A DNA stretch of 64,000 bases from Schistosoma haematobium (GCF_000699445.3 NC_067195.1:16563287-16627286), one strand, 5' to 3'. Numbered from the stretch's first letter, positions 34,886-46,608 are shown. Numbers and translations: made by a program. Notes: generated by a model not told the origin, from the sequence alone.

Positions 34886-35987
34886 GTTAATTTAAGGATA
34901 TTTGCATTGGGATAACATTTCGTGCACTTTTATTATGTTAATTAATTTAATATGAATAACGTACCTTGTCTTTCGGTGTATTTTCACTTGCCTCCTTTAA
35001 TTGATTTTGCTTTCAAGTAACGGTTGCTTAATTTAATGCTTTTCTGTAATAAATTCATGCTGAGTTCAATAACTTTACAATTGAACTAACTTAAATGTAA
35101 ATTAATCCTCTTTTGGTCTTTCTCAAATACATTTTCTTCTCACAAGTTTTTGAATTATTAACACTGAAGTATTGTGGTCTCTTAGTCATTTTATCTATTT
35201 AGTTTCCATATATTTAACTTCGTATTAGAAAAATCTTTAAATCATTCATAATTTGTAACTTACAGTACTCAATCTCATTACATGACAGTAATCTATATCT
35301 TTGTATTCATTTTTCATTTATTATTATGTCTGGTTATCTTTAAAACAATGAAACAGTAACAATCATGTAAAATAACACATAATAAATGAATCAATCACGC
35401 AAAACATTATTTCTCACGAACTTACTTCTGTCTACCTATGCAATAATTATACATTTATTATTATTTTTAAGATTGGTTCACTTATATAAAAATGGAATGG
35501 GGGGGAGGGGGTAATAGATTCATATAAAATATAGTATCTAGTATATAAAATAACGTAGAATAATGCTATTATATAATAATATAACAGTATTATTTCGATA
35601 GATACTTAGTTACTGTGACGTAATATGAGTCAAAGTGTTTCTTTTTCTCACACAAAAATGGTTTTTATGTAGCTTTTTTTCCCTATAGATTATCGTTTGG
35701 AATGTTTAATAACTCTCACGTATTACAATGAAATGAATATTTGAATAATTAAGATATATGCATAATATACTTCATGATGATTTTTACGCTGTTGCAAAAG
35801 ATTTTAAACCACATAGATACTGTTTAGACTCTCGTAGACTCATTTAGAAGATATATATAGTAAACTGAACTACATAGACTGTTCTTGAGCTACTCTTTCA
35901 ATGACCTAGGTAAATGTTTCACCATATTCAACTTTTCAGAATACTGCAAATAATAATGAATGATTCAATGTTCTAAAATTGGGTTCA
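34886..35987. other. Intron-like DNA; one G-rich tract
   Basis: No gene. A run of about 13 purines, nearly all G, at 35499-35511 (GGGGGGGAGGGGG) stands out in this AT-rich DNA. Confidence 0.45.
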
Positions 35988-36085
35988 ACTTCAGGGTTAG
36001 TATTCAGAGTTAATATTATGGCCAAGAATTAGAATTTAGAGTTTTGAACTAAGGGTTAGGATTAAGGTGTAGAACTTAGGGTTAT
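35988..36085 (+). repeat. Degenerate GGGTTAG/AACTTAGGG-type repeats
   Basis: AGGGTTAGTATTCAGAGTTA, CTAAGGGTTAGGATTAAG and AACTTAGGGTTATAG form an irregular run of telomere-like words. It is too degenerate to call an interstitial telomere. Confidence 0.35.
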
Positions 36086-36869
36086 AGTTATGAATATGGT
36101 AGTGATTTAGGCCCCCGTGTGAAAGTTAGTGCGAGGGTCTGACAGTCTATTTTACCGTTAGTTTATATGCACCTCAATCCCAAATCTTTAACCTTAAAAT
36201 TAAGAATCTAATGATAGTTAAGTTATTAAAACTAAACATCCACGGTACATAGACAACATTCTGGTTATGTGTATGAGTCGTTACTCTAAAGCTATGTACA
36301 TTTTCACCATTGGCTCACCTTTATTGTTAAGCATAATTAACATGCATGGTTGGTAATACATAATCAACTATTAAATCATATAATGCGTTTAGATCGTACT
36401 TTATCATTCAAAACTACTTGGTTTACGGAAGGTAACTATGATACAAGATGGTAACAAACCAGTGACCATACCTGAAACATCAAAGAATAACAGTTTTAAT
36501 AGCGAAGGAAAAACATTGTAACACTGAAAAAAAGCCCAGTTCAGTTCAGTTAAAAAAAACATCTCTTTTCGTATGTATCATTAACTGAAACATTCTTTTA
36601 GAAATCATCTGATTTATCAACAATCAATCTTTTACCATTACATTTTCTTGTTGACTTAAAGCACTTACATGAGATGATTTTGTTTGGGGAATAGGCTGGA
36701 AAAATGAGGAGACTGTCGAACGCCTAAAGCAATAATCTTAGCATGTTTGAAACGTGTTTTTCTGAATAAATTATGCAATGTGGAGTCTCAGAACTGGTCT
36801 GTATTAGCATATAAACTAAGGATGTTAAGTGAAGTAGTTAAGAGTATCCTTTCCTCATTAGACAGGGTG
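36086..36869. other. Intron-like DNA, no feature seen
   Basis: Nothing recognisable. Confidence 0.4.
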
Positions 36870-37281
36870 AGTTAGTGTATCACGAGATCTCGGCACAAAT
36901 TGAGAAAACCTGGTTGACTTTTGCCAGATCTCATCACCTGTGGTATAAGCTAGCTGTCTACGAACTGAAGGGCGGGTATACTGTACAGCAGCTCCCTCCA
37001 TCTCACTTCATGAGTGCGAAACGTGACCTTTAAAAACAGAGAATATTCGTAGGTTAGTATTATTCAATTATAGGTTTCTTCAAAGCATTGATCGTTTGTT
37101 TTGGAACAATCTGGATGCAATTCTGAATTTAAATGCAAAGTATCGCTATATGTTTAACCACAGACTATCTCAAAGTACGGCAATAGTTGATGTAGGAATT
37201 AGTAAGACTTGGATTGACATGGTTCCTAATCGTTCGCAGTGGCACAAACACATTCACTCCCTCTTCACTCATAAATATTAA
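36870..37281 (+). pseudogene. Decayed LINE reverse-transcriptase C-terminal fragment
   Basis: Across shifting frames the text resembles the end of a LINE polyprotein after the RT domain. It shows SHHLWYKLAVYELKG, then GRVYCTAAPSISLHECET with a stop where Trp is usual, then PLKTENIRRLVLFNYRFL. It ends TWIDMVPNRSQWHKHIHSL and a stop at 37279-37281. The GRVY, CETWPL, RRL and NRSQW landmarks recur in many LINE C-termini. No catalytic part is present. This fragment differs from the two RTE copies at 44.6 and 57.4 kb, whose C-terminus ends QDRVGWRML. Confidence 0.5.
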
Positions 37282-37854
37282 TTTCCTCAGTTCCTGATAG
37301 ATTTTTTAATGTTTCAATAATTTATCTTTTCTTTGTTATTACCATTTACCTGTTACTACCTCTACTGTTCAAGGATTTCTCCTGACAATTTTATCTCATT
37401 TTACTAATAGTGCATGATAGCTTGAGCCTGCATACTGATATTTTAGGTTTTACATTGTGTCCAACTCAATGAATAACTAACTGATTCACAACAAACTTTC
37501 AGCCTCATTTGTTAATATGCTCAATGAATATAATCACGAAGAACTAGTTAGTGTGATCTTTGAGAAGAAAATTTTCTTGTCTGAATTGTTTTTATTTTAT
37601 AATTTTTATTTATTAATCCTTTCATAAAAGAAACATACTGAGATTAGTAACAAAAAATATTAAAAGTGAATAAATCACATCTTCCATTAGGAAAAAAACT
37701 ATCGGTGTATACAGTGAATTCTTTAAATAGACAGTAAATGATATATACAAATCAAATATCCATAGCCTTAAAAAAAAACGTTAAAACAGTAGACATAAAT
37801 ATAGCATAATTCATAAGAGAAAGCTACATGGTATAAAATGATTTGAACTCTTTC
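37282..37854. other. Possible LINE 3' untranslated remnant, otherwise nothing
   Basis: Pyrimidine-rich sequence to about 37440 could be the 3' untranslated part of the LINE fragment. No tail is recognisable. Confidence 0.3.
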
Positions 37855-37912
37855 AAATCAATCGGTTCATGATCTCGATCAAAAACCTAACAATCTCCAC
37901 AAGCCCTAAACT
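37855..37912 (+). repeat. HH-IR right-end fragment
   Basis: AATCAATCGGTTCATGATCTC, then AACAATCTCCACAAGCCC, match the right end of the copy at 14306-14578. Confidence 0.6.
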
Positions 37913-39305
37913 GATAATTAAGTCTTAATTTGTTTGACCAATAACATTCAAAAAATACAGTATTATCAAATGATCTTTATTGTCATCGATAAAATATTCA
38001 AAAAATGGATAGTTTCATTGTTTCCTAATATGGTCGATATTATTAATTCAGTCAACAAGGTTATGGTTCATAAAATATGGTCACTTTCATAAATAACCAT
38101 CAATGACTCTTATACATAAGATATAACAAATAAAGTGATTTTAATAATCTAACCAATTTTATAGAATTCAGTTCAGAATGTTTATTATTATCTAGATGGT
38201 AGTTTCGTCAAGTTTTTAAAAGTTTTTCTTCTTTTTTTTGGTTTTATTATTATTTTAAAAAAGCCCATCATTTCTGCATACTTAATCAATGAATAAGCAA
38301 TGAAGTGAATTAACCTTTATAATAACACGTTTATCTACGCATGAAAACACTTGTCGTTCATAAATGCATTATAGCATAAATGAAATTAGATTGTAAATTG
38401 AATGTTCATATTATTCAAACAAAATATTGAAAGAGAAATAACAACAACAACAATAATAACAACAAAAATGAAGTCCTATATTTTTTTGCTCACATTTATC
38501 CCCATATAATTATGTCATTAAAATGAGGAGAACGAAACTTTCAAAATATTCCATTGTGAAATGTGTCGTTCTATTTTTATTATTTTTTTGAAGAATCAAA
38601 TGTAATAGTTATCAAAGATGTCAATATTGTAGTAAAAGTTGAAATGAAATATGTACATCAGAGAAATAGGCGCTAATATAGTTTAATTTTATTTGACATA
38701 GAATAATGATTAGTATTTTGTTTTTTTTAGATATCTGATCTAATCACAGAAGGTTATATCTTTCGTAAATCAATAGTGAAGACTATCAATTTCAATTCTA
38801 CTTGTATCTAAGGAAATTTAGAATTCTAGTTAATTTATACATTCATGTACATGTAAAACAATATATTTTGTTTTTCAACCTTATTAGTATTATACGAGAC
38901 AATGCAGTGAAGTTAAATCAAATTGGTTATAAGATAGGTATCATCTATGATAATGGATGATGGTTGGTTTTAATATTACGAAATGCCTAGAGTTGAAACA
39001 GTGAACCATCACATTCAAATATAATGATTAAAAAGGTAGCAAGCACTCCGAGTGACATTATAGTATTTTTGTCCTATCCTTAAGCGAGCTGTGATCGCTC
39101 ATTACTGAAGAGTTATAAATAAAAACTAAATATATGTACAATGTTTCCTTTTTTGATAGTTTAAGAGTTAGATTCAGTTACTGATCCAAATTATAAACTA
39201 ATTAATTTATATAAACCTCCTTCATTGTGGACTATTCTTGTGGAAATGAGTTTTCCTCATCGCACATTCAAGTGTATTCTTTTTAATTTTTCATTGATTA
39301 TCTAG
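37913..39305. other. Intron-like DNA up to the Ig exon
   Basis: There is a CAA/AAT tract near 38440-38465. A fragment at about 39050-39115 (GTGATCGCTCATTACTGAAG) may be a decayed HH-IR ribozyme. The acceptor is TTTTTCATTGATTATCTAG. Confidence 0.4.
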
Positions 39306-39602
39306 GTCCAGCAAAAATTATCCACTCTCCACTTGATACAAAGGCAATAGCCGGAGAATCAGTCCTATTTTTCTGTCAAGCTGAAGGTAATCCTCTTCCT
39401 AGAGTTGTCTTCCGATGGAATGATAATGAAATCACTCAAAATCGACCAGGTTTACAATTTAAAGAATTATCCGCAGATAGTGTTGCCCTACGTGCTAAAT
39501 TAGAACCAAATCACAACGGTGATACCGTCACGTGTTTTGCACAAAATCATGTTGGATCCGATTCAGCTACGGCACAAATTTCTGTATACAATGCTAATGA
39601 AA
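39306..39602 (+). CDS. Immunoglobulin-domain exon
   Basis: Exactly 99 codons lie between an acceptor (TATCTAG|GTCC, AG at 39304-39305) and a donor (A|GTGAGT at 39603), with codon phase 1 at both ends, the usual arrangement for one-exon Ig domains. The product starts PAKIIHSPLDTKAIAGESV and has the first Ig cysteine in FFCQAEGNPLPR, the core Trp in FRWND, and NHNGDTVTCFAQNHVGSDS with the second cysteine. It ends ISVYNANE. It is a complete I-set or C2-type Ig fold of a cell-surface adhesion or receptor protein. The N-terminus resembles the first Ig of LAR-type receptor tyrosine phosphatases, while the GDTVTC strand is also seen in nephrin/IrreC-like proteins, so the subfamily is open. No further Ig exon was found downstream in the window. 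Confidence 0.8.
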
Positions 39603-40695
39603 GTGAGTTGTACAACCATTTCTCCTTCTCTTAACCGTTTTATAAAGGCTACATTTTATTACATATAGTTTTTATGGTTAGTAATGAAGTTAGTTTCTAT
39701 TGCGTTTACAGTTCAAGGCATAGGGATCACTTACATGTCATTACTACATCTTTATATCAGTGTATTGTTCTTACATCGTTATGTACAGTATTATGTCACA
39801 ATAAGTGCTTGAGTTATCTTAACTACTTGCTTACAACTATTGTCCATCTTGGGGCATAGGCTGCCACACAGAAATGTTTGAGTTATTTAGCTGTGAATAT
39901 TTAGAACTGAAGTTTATTCATAATCTGCTGATATATGCGCATTCAAAATTTAGTCGTAAACATCAGCAATCAACTCAAACTCATATAAAAATCTCATCTG
40001 TCGAACCAGATAGCGATTACCTGAACTCATTAGCTCAGTAGACAGTATATTGTGTAAATGAAGTTAAACGTGTTGCTTTTGGTTTGCGACATGAACATCA
40101 ACACTCGAACTCAGAATTATCTGGCTAATTAGTCTCAAACGGTAAAAAAACTAGCCTCCTGATTTACAGGGCTAACTAAAACTTATTTATTCTTAATAGA
40201 GAAAATATTTTTATAGTAGCTATTCAAATATAAAAAATCCCTTTACAAATTGTAAATCCGGAAATTCGATGATCTCTCTATTGTTAGCATATTAAGCCCA
40301 TTTCCGAATATGCTTTTAAATGTCCGAGATCAGAGTTCAGTACAAAGGAGCAGTTAAGTTTTATGACAACTAGATCATCATGCACATTGTCCATGTCTAT
40401 GGGCTCTCAATGACCTCAGCTTTGAAAAGTTAATAACCAGCATGATTAACTCCATGATAAAAAATTCTCTTATGTTGCTTCTAGTCAAACAAACAGGTTT
40501 GTCGAGGCTCTCCTCTACAGCTTTGCATTTAAAAGACTAATTACTTCACTGATTAAAGCTCTACTTCATATATTCTGTACTAGACAAATGTTCCAAGTGT
40601 TATCCTCAAACCCAGTTAAGTCAGTGTTTATTTCTATTGGTGCTATGTTTGAAGAGACCACGAGTTCACCCAATCTGAGAACGAAACGAAGACTC
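39603..40695. other. Intron-like DNA, no feature seen
   Basis: A 61-codon frame at 39674 lacks any motif. Confidence 0.4.
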
Positions 40696-41029
40696 TGTGA
40701 TACGATGATAGATAAGCTAGCGATTCCGACACATCCGAGCTCCGCTAACTAGGGAGAGAAGTCCAAGTTCGGAAAAGAGAAATATATTCCACAAGCAATC
40801 GGAAGCACGAACAGCAACATACACAACGCAGGCGTATATATACAGAATAAAAATATCCTTGGGAAGCGTTACAAAATAACATACTAAAAGACACAACGAA
40901 CCAATAGCGTTTAAGATCCTCCTAAGTGTGAAATACAACATGAAGGTAAAAATGAGCGCTTTTGGAGCGAAAACAAAAAATTCAACTTTTTAAAATAGAA
41001 TTTACCATGTGAGTTCTGAGAATATAACA
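40696..41029 (-). repeat. LTR-like unit C (solo)
   Basis: The minus strand begins TGTTATATTCTCAGAACTCA and ends CATCGTATCACA, giving TG..CA ends over 334 bp. A TATA box CTGTATATATACGCC sits about 120 bp into its second half, followed by a pyrimidine-rich stretch (TTTCTCTTTTCCG). It is GC-richer than the flanks. No internal coding region adjoins. Flanks (GACTC / TCCCC) show no clear duplication. Confidence 0.55.
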
Positions 41030-41952
41030 TCCCCAACAATTGGCTTTGATTGACATATTCAGTAGGCAATCCGAAATTAGCTTATATATATCTAACGAAC
41101 TAAAAACCAAGTCACAGTTTGATAGAATTGTACAAATTAACCGATAAAACAGGTAATTCAAAGAAATCTTTCTCTACTCTATTCAAAATGTTGATCATCC
41201 TTCTGGGATTTCTAATAAAATATTTACGAATACAATCCCTTTTTTCTCCAAAAAAATCAAAGCTGCATTTGTTTACAGCAAAGTAAACAATAATTGATAC
41301 TCGAGCCAAAATTGGATGTAATTGTGATGATGATGATGATGATAATAATAATAATAATGATAATACTGATACCGTAAAAGGAAACTGTACTACTGCAGAA
41401 AGCCCCTATTAATATTCAGTAATGATTAACTATTCATCTAAAATAATGAATAACATTAAATAATTCATGGAATTTTATTCATATAAATCTATTATAATAA
41501 ATGAATTATAGATGTGTGTATAAGTTTAAAACTAAGGGTACATAAAGAATGGAAATAAACATTTTAAACGTTCTTATTTATTCATTATATATTCTGTTTA
41601 AGATGGATATTCGACCAGGGGAGAAGGAAATATAGTTATAACAGAAAAGTAAAACACAGTATACGTGTTTAATGTCGTCAGTATAATTAAATTAATATGA
41701 GTTTTAAGTTACACTTTATTTGATATTTCACTGATCATAATAATAATAGTAATAGTGGAAAGAATATATAATAACTAAAATGAAGAACATATTGCGCAGT
41801 GTGAAAATTTGGAAAGTTACCGGATATCATATTGTCGTGATGAATTTCTCTATTGGTAAACTTTAACAACAGCTTACCATGCATTAAACACATAACATAT
41901 TGTTGAATTCTTTAATTCCATCCCCACATGATATGATCCCTCTATATCAATA
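41030..41952. other. Non-coding; GAT/AAT microsatellite
   Basis: There is a (GAT)n(AAT)n tract at 41321-41362. Positions 41890-41952 are duplicated at about 43620-43671. No gene. Confidence 0.5.
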
Positions 41953-42345
41953 TGGGGATCTGGGGGGATTGTAGTATTCTTAACAAATGAATCCACAAAT
42001 CGATCTATGTTTCAAGATGAATTTCCTGGAGTTCTGATGAAAAGCCGTGACCAGTAGAGTTTTATCCATGCCGGATGTGAGACACTGAGGACCTCGGAAG
42101 ATGGTCGCACAATGCCGTGGACTGATTAAAGTTAAACATTAACACCGTTAGATGCTGACTCAGTTGTCAAAAGATTGAGAATTCGTGTGAGACCAAGGGT
42201 CCTGGGTTTGAATCCTGAGTATGGGTGTTTGTGGATATGCACCGGTGAGAATTCCCGTACTAAGACGAAACGACCGTCCAGTTCTTCCAGCTTTTCAATT
42301 GTGGTCTAGCTAAGATCGAGTCATAGATTCAATTATTGAAATAAA
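41953..42345 (+). repeat. HH-IR element, near full-length plus-strand copy
   Basis: A left terminus GGGGGGATTGTAGTATTC and a partly deleted left arm are followed by the unique part (CTGGAGTTCTGATGAAAAGC, GAAGATGGTCGCAC). The tRNA-like unit is ACTCAGTTGTCAAAAGATTG with B box GGGTTTGAATCC. The ribozyme is TATGCACCGGTGAGAATTCC with ACGAAACGACCGTCCAG, and the right arm is TTTTCAATTGTGGTCTAGC. The core is mutated (GTGAGAA). Confidence 0.7.
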
Positions 42346-42694
42346 TAACTGTTTAAAACTTTATTTCCGTTAATCAAATGTATTTATCAACCCATTTACA
42401 TACATGATAATCTTCAAGATTTTAATTAATATTCTCATAATCATTTTGTGAATTTGTCAGATTTGGCTAGAAAAAGAAAGACAATAAAAAAAACATTTTT
42501 TAAATTTTCATTAAAAAAATATCAGACTTTAACAAACTAAATAATAAACGAATAATTTCTCAAAATTATTTTTTGCCTAATCCGTAAAACAAAACATAGT
42601 TTTTAAGATAAAATTTCACCAAAAAAATGCATCATAATATTCTAATTCATTTTTGTAATGCTTGTTTGAATCTTGGTATTGATGTTTAGGACTA
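42346..42694. other. AT-rich, no feature seen
   Basis: Poly-A/T low complexity only. Confidence 0.4.
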
Positions 42695-42990
42695 CAACTG
42701 ATCAGTCTATTGTTGGGATTTGTACATCCTGTACGGCTTGCCATGATATTGCCTTAAGTAATGAGCTGTGTAATCAGGGATGTATAGTGGCAAGCAGTGG
42801 AATCTACAGCTCATATTTTGTCCTATTTGAGACTCGTCAGCTGAATGTAACTGTATCTCAGAGTTGATGTGGATAACGTGGTGGAGTTCGAAGCAAATGG
42901 TACTGGGTTCAAGTCTTTGAAAGAATATCAACTCTGAGATCTAGACGAAAGACGCCTTCTGGATTCCGCCACTAGCCAAAATCAATCTTT
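42695..42990. repeat. Sm-alpha-like repeats, inverted pair
   Basis: The first half is minus strand (AGCAGTGGAATCTACAGCTC, TTTTGTCCTATTTGAGACTC, GTCAGCTGAATGTAAC, ATCTCAGAGTTGATG). On that strand it has core CTGACGA and stem II GTCT..GGAC, but AAAA in place of GAAA. The second half is plus strand: pol III-type A box in GTGGATAACGTGGTGGAG, B box GGGTTCAAGTC, then ATATCAACTCTGAGATC, TAGACGAAAGACGCC and GGATTCCGCCACTAGCC, with the ribozyme's first half deleted. ATCTCAGAGTTGAT and ATCAACTCTGAGAT are inverted copies. Confidence 0.65.
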
Positions 42991-43671
42991 TGCTTATAGT
43001 GTTTGATTTTTAATACTAATGAAAACCAATTTATTTCTCCTGTTTTAAATATAAGAAGTGAAGTAGAATTTTTTTACTTTTTTAGGTGACATAAGTCACA
43101 GAATGACTTTAGTTATGATATTGCTACAAACACACATAATATCCTCAAGACCGTAACTGTGGTCGGTGTCTCAAATATATCATCTATAAAATTAAATCAA
43201 TCCACACAAAACCCTATTAAATAATCCTGTTTTTTAAGGAGAGTTTTATCTAGTTTATCTGATTATACCACAAAATTTCAATTATATGTTCGGTTTCATA
43301 ACATATTGAGTAGTTTAACCAGGGACACGGTCACTGAATTAGTTGATGAGGGGTTTTCTTCAAAAAGATAATTTACGTTAAAAAAAGTTAACATGTTGCA
43401 TTGGCAAGTATTTCTAGTTTATGTTAAATGAATATAATGATTTTGATTCATAAAATTAAATATATAGTAATGTAGTGAAAATAAAAAGCAATGCAGCGTA
43501 CTGTAAACAGTGATTTTGAGCATCTAACAAGTAACCAATTATTATTGAGGTATATAATATGGACACACATTTTGGAATTTACTTACATGACAAAAATTGA
43601 ATATTACAATGTAAGAAAACATAACATGTTGTTGAATTCTTTAATTCGATTCCCGCATGACATAATCCCTC
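42991..43671. other. Non-coding, partly duplicated from 41.9 kb
   Basis: ATAACATGTTGTTGAATTCT, then TTAATTCGATTCCCGCATGA, at 43622-43661 repeats 41894-41930. Otherwise nothing. Confidence 0.45.
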
Positions 43672-43875
43672 TATATAAGTAAGGAGATCTGTGGAGATTG
43701 TAGTAGTTTTAACAGATGAATTCACGATGAATCCAGATGAATTCCTGGAGTTCTAATGAGAAGCCGTGACCAGTGGAGTCTTATCCGTGTCAATATAGTA
43801 ATCCACCGAAGACAATGGAAGATGGTCGCACAATACCAAGGATTGGTCGAAGTTAGATTAGATCGTCCTCAGTTG
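43672..43875 (+). repeat. HH-IR element, 5' half only
   Basis: It has the terminus GGAGATCTGTGGAGATTGTA, a shortened left arm, and the unique part (CCTGGAGTTCTAATGAGAAG, CCGTGACCAGTGGAGTC, GAAGACAATGGAAGATGGTC). It stops before the tRNA-like unit at AAGTTAGATTAGATCG. It is closest to the copy at 41953. Confidence 0.6.
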
Positions 43876-44227
43876 AGTACATGATTATGATATGAGTTAT
43901 ATGTGTTTTAATGAAGTCTTTGATGTATTAAAATCGTAATAATAATACGATTTTGTTATTTGTAAATATCTAGTTTGTTTCAAAATGTTCACCGAGTTTC
44001 TGAGTTTTTTCAATCTTATGAAAGTCATTTCTGAAAAAATAGATACGTTTCAACGACAATTATTATAAACGTAAGAACCTTAAATGAACACATCGAATAA
44101 AGTAGTCAGAAACTAGTTCAACGAAGAGAAAAGTCAAACAAACAAAGAAAAACATGACATTTCCCTGAACAATCAATATTTTGAGACTAGATTTTAATTA
44201 CACTTTTATTACTAAGATTTTTCAGTG
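43876..44227. other. AT-rich, no feature seen
   Basis: Nothing recognisable. Confidence 0.4.
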
Positions 44228-44482
44228 GGATCATAATTTATGGACATTTATGTCGCTAAAGTGACCTTGAGAGTGTCCACATGATAACTAAGACCAAATG
44301 AGGGTTATAAATTAGTGTGAGGAATTCAAATTATTATTTACAGTTGATGGTTAATGTTAGGATTTAGATTTAGTGTTTTCATCACTAACTGACATCAGCT
44401 ATAATGCCAAGATTCTATTTAGCCAAATGGATGAGTGAGTTTCGCGCCAAAAGTTGATACCTTTTATCTTATACCTGATTGG
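44228..44482 (-). repeat. Dispersed repeat R4, copy 2
   Basis: This is the reverse complement of the repeat at 1-247. It ends 70 bp before the RTE target duplication. Confidence 0.6.
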
Positions 44483-44568
44483 TTCGTTCATAAATTATAG
44501 TCTTGCCGAATTTTCAATGCCCATTGTTAACATTTAACTTAATTGTGTTCTCATTAAAAATAATTTAT

Positions 44569-45501
44569 TACTACTACTGACCTGTTACTCCTCGTGAAGG
44601 AGCATAGGTCGCTCACCAGCATTCTCCATCCAACCCTGTCCTGGGCAATCCTTTCCAGCTCCTTCCAGTTGTTATTCATCTTTTTCATATCTGCTTCTAT
44701 TATCCGACGTAATGTGTTCTTTGGCCTTCCTCTTTTCCGCCTCCCTTCAGGATTCCAAGTTAGGACTTGCTTTGTGATGCAGTTTGACGATTTGCGTAAT
44801 GTATGTCCTATCCATTTCCATCGTCTTTTCCTAATTTCTTCTTCAGCTGGAAGTTGATTTGTTCTCTCCCACAGAAGGCTATTGCTGATGGTATCCGGCC
44901 AATGGATATCGAGTATCTTGCGAAGATAGCTATTTATAAATACTTGTACTTTCTTGATTGTGGTTGTTGTAGTTCTCCAAGTTTCAGCTCCATACAGTAG
45001 AATTGCCTTGACGTTCGTATTGAAGATTCTCACTTTGATATTGGTTGAAAGTTGTTTTGAGTTCCATATGTTCTTCAATTGTAGGAATGCGGCCCTTGCT
45101 TTGCCAATCCTCGCCTTTACGTCTGCATCTGAACCTCCATGTCTATCGACGATGCTTCCCAGATATGTGAAGGATTCTACATCTTCCAGAGTTTCGCCAT
45201 CAAGGGTGATTGGATTGCTGTTCTTCATTTTGAATTTGAGGACCTTGGTTTTCCCTTTGTGTACGCTGAGGCCTACTGATGCAGAGACTGCTGCTACATT
45301 GGCTGTCTTTATCTGAATCTGTTCACGTGTACGTGATAGGAGGGCTAGGTCATCTGCGAAGTCCAGATCGTCTAATTGGTTCTGAGCTGTCCATTGTATT
45401 CCATGTCTTCCCTCAGATGTCGAGGTCTTCATAATCCAGTCGACCACCAGAAGAAAGAGGAAGGGAGAGAGTAGACAGCCTTGTCTGACTCCGGTCCTTG
45501 C
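44569..45501 (-). pseudogene. RTE copy 1: C-terminal reverse transcriptase with FADD box
   Basis: In frame after the TAA come [19 protein letters not shown], then [14 protein letters not shown] with the catalytic FADD at 45349-45360. They are followed by GKTKVLKFK, the [11 protein letters not shown] region, [14 protein letters not shown], and [10 protein letters not shown] and [11 protein letters not shown] near the end. The frame runs off the element through its tail. The palm residues are preserved, so only the upstream stop and shifts disable this copy. Confidence 0.8.
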
Positions 45502-46608
45502 TTATAATGCGTCTGTCAGCTGTCCTCCATGCACAACCTTGCACTGTAGTCCGTCGTATGGGTTCCGGATAATGTTGACAATCTTCTCAGGAACTCCGTA
45601 GTGTCTAAAAAGTTTCCATAACGTCCTCTTATCTACACTGTCAAATGTCTTTTCATGATCAATGATGTTGGTGTATGGTGACGAGTTCCATTCAACTGAT
45701 TGTTCGACGATGATCCGTAGTGTCGCAATTTGGTCTGTACACAACCGATCCTCACGGAATCTAGCCCTCTGATCTTGAAGTTGAGCGTCTACTGTGTCTT
45801 TCATCCGGTTTAGCAACACTCTGTTGAAGACCCTCCCTGGTACTGACAGTAGTGTGATTCCTCTGTAGTTTTCACACTTGTTCAGATCTCCTTTCTTTGG
45901 AATGTTGATGAGGTGTCCCTCTTTCCAGTCCATCGGCACTTGTTCCTCCTCCCAAATATCCTTGAATAGAAGGTGAAGCATGTTTGCAGTTACTTCGATA
46001 TCTGACTTCAGTACTTCAGCTGCTATGTCGTCGGGTCCTGCTGCTTTCCCGCTCTTGATTTGTTTGATAGCCATTCTGATTTCTTCCGTTGTTGGTGGGT
46101 TGACATCTATAGGAAGATCTGTGTGTGCTGCTTCGATGTTCGGTGGATTCATTGGAGCCGGCCTATTCAGGAGTTCCTCGAAGTATTCTACCCATCTGTT
46201 CCGCTGTTGTTGAATTTCAGTGATTGGCTTGCCTTCTTTGTCTTTGACCGGCCTCTCTGGTTTACTGTATTTCCCTGATAGTTTCTTCGTTGTATCGTAG
46301 AGCTGTTTCATATTTACTTCTCTAGCAGCTTTTTCTGCCGTCGTTGCTAATTCTTCCACGTACTTCTTCTTGTCGGTTCTAATGCTCCTCTTCACTTGCT
46401 TGTTTGCTTCTATGTATTCAGCTTGTGCTTGGACTTTCTCTGCTCGTGTTCGGCTGTTGTTAATTGCTGTCTTCTTGTTCTTCCTTTCTTTGATCTTGTC
46501 CAGAGTTTCTAAAGAGATCCACTCCTTATGATGGTGTTTCTTTAGGCCCAGAACCTCTTGACACGTTGAAGTTAATGCTTCTTTGATGCCTTTCCAGTTG
46601 TCCTCCAT
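45502..46608 (-). pseudogene. RTE copy 1: connector and N-terminal reverse transcriptase
   Basis: A 368-codon frame begins MEDNWKGIKE. Residues 1-180 are a Lys/Glu-rich connector. The RT fingers begin with KSGKAAGPDDI (185-195). Then come KCENYRGITLLS (244-255), RARFREDRLCTDQI (281-294, where related elements usually read QAGFR..RSC) and IDHEKTFDSVD (326-336), which holds the first catalytic Asp. A TAA stop at 45502-45504 follows LTDAL. After it the same frame continues directly into [12 protein letters not shown], the next RT motif, so this is a single premature stop. Upstream of the Met the frame stays open and reads as the same polyprotein (FKIALNNRFQAFQDLL). Confidence 0.8.

Noticed and set aside
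35988..36085. Interstitial telomere (TTAGGG)n
   Set aside because: Units are irregular and interspersed with unrelated bases. No run of three perfect units exists.
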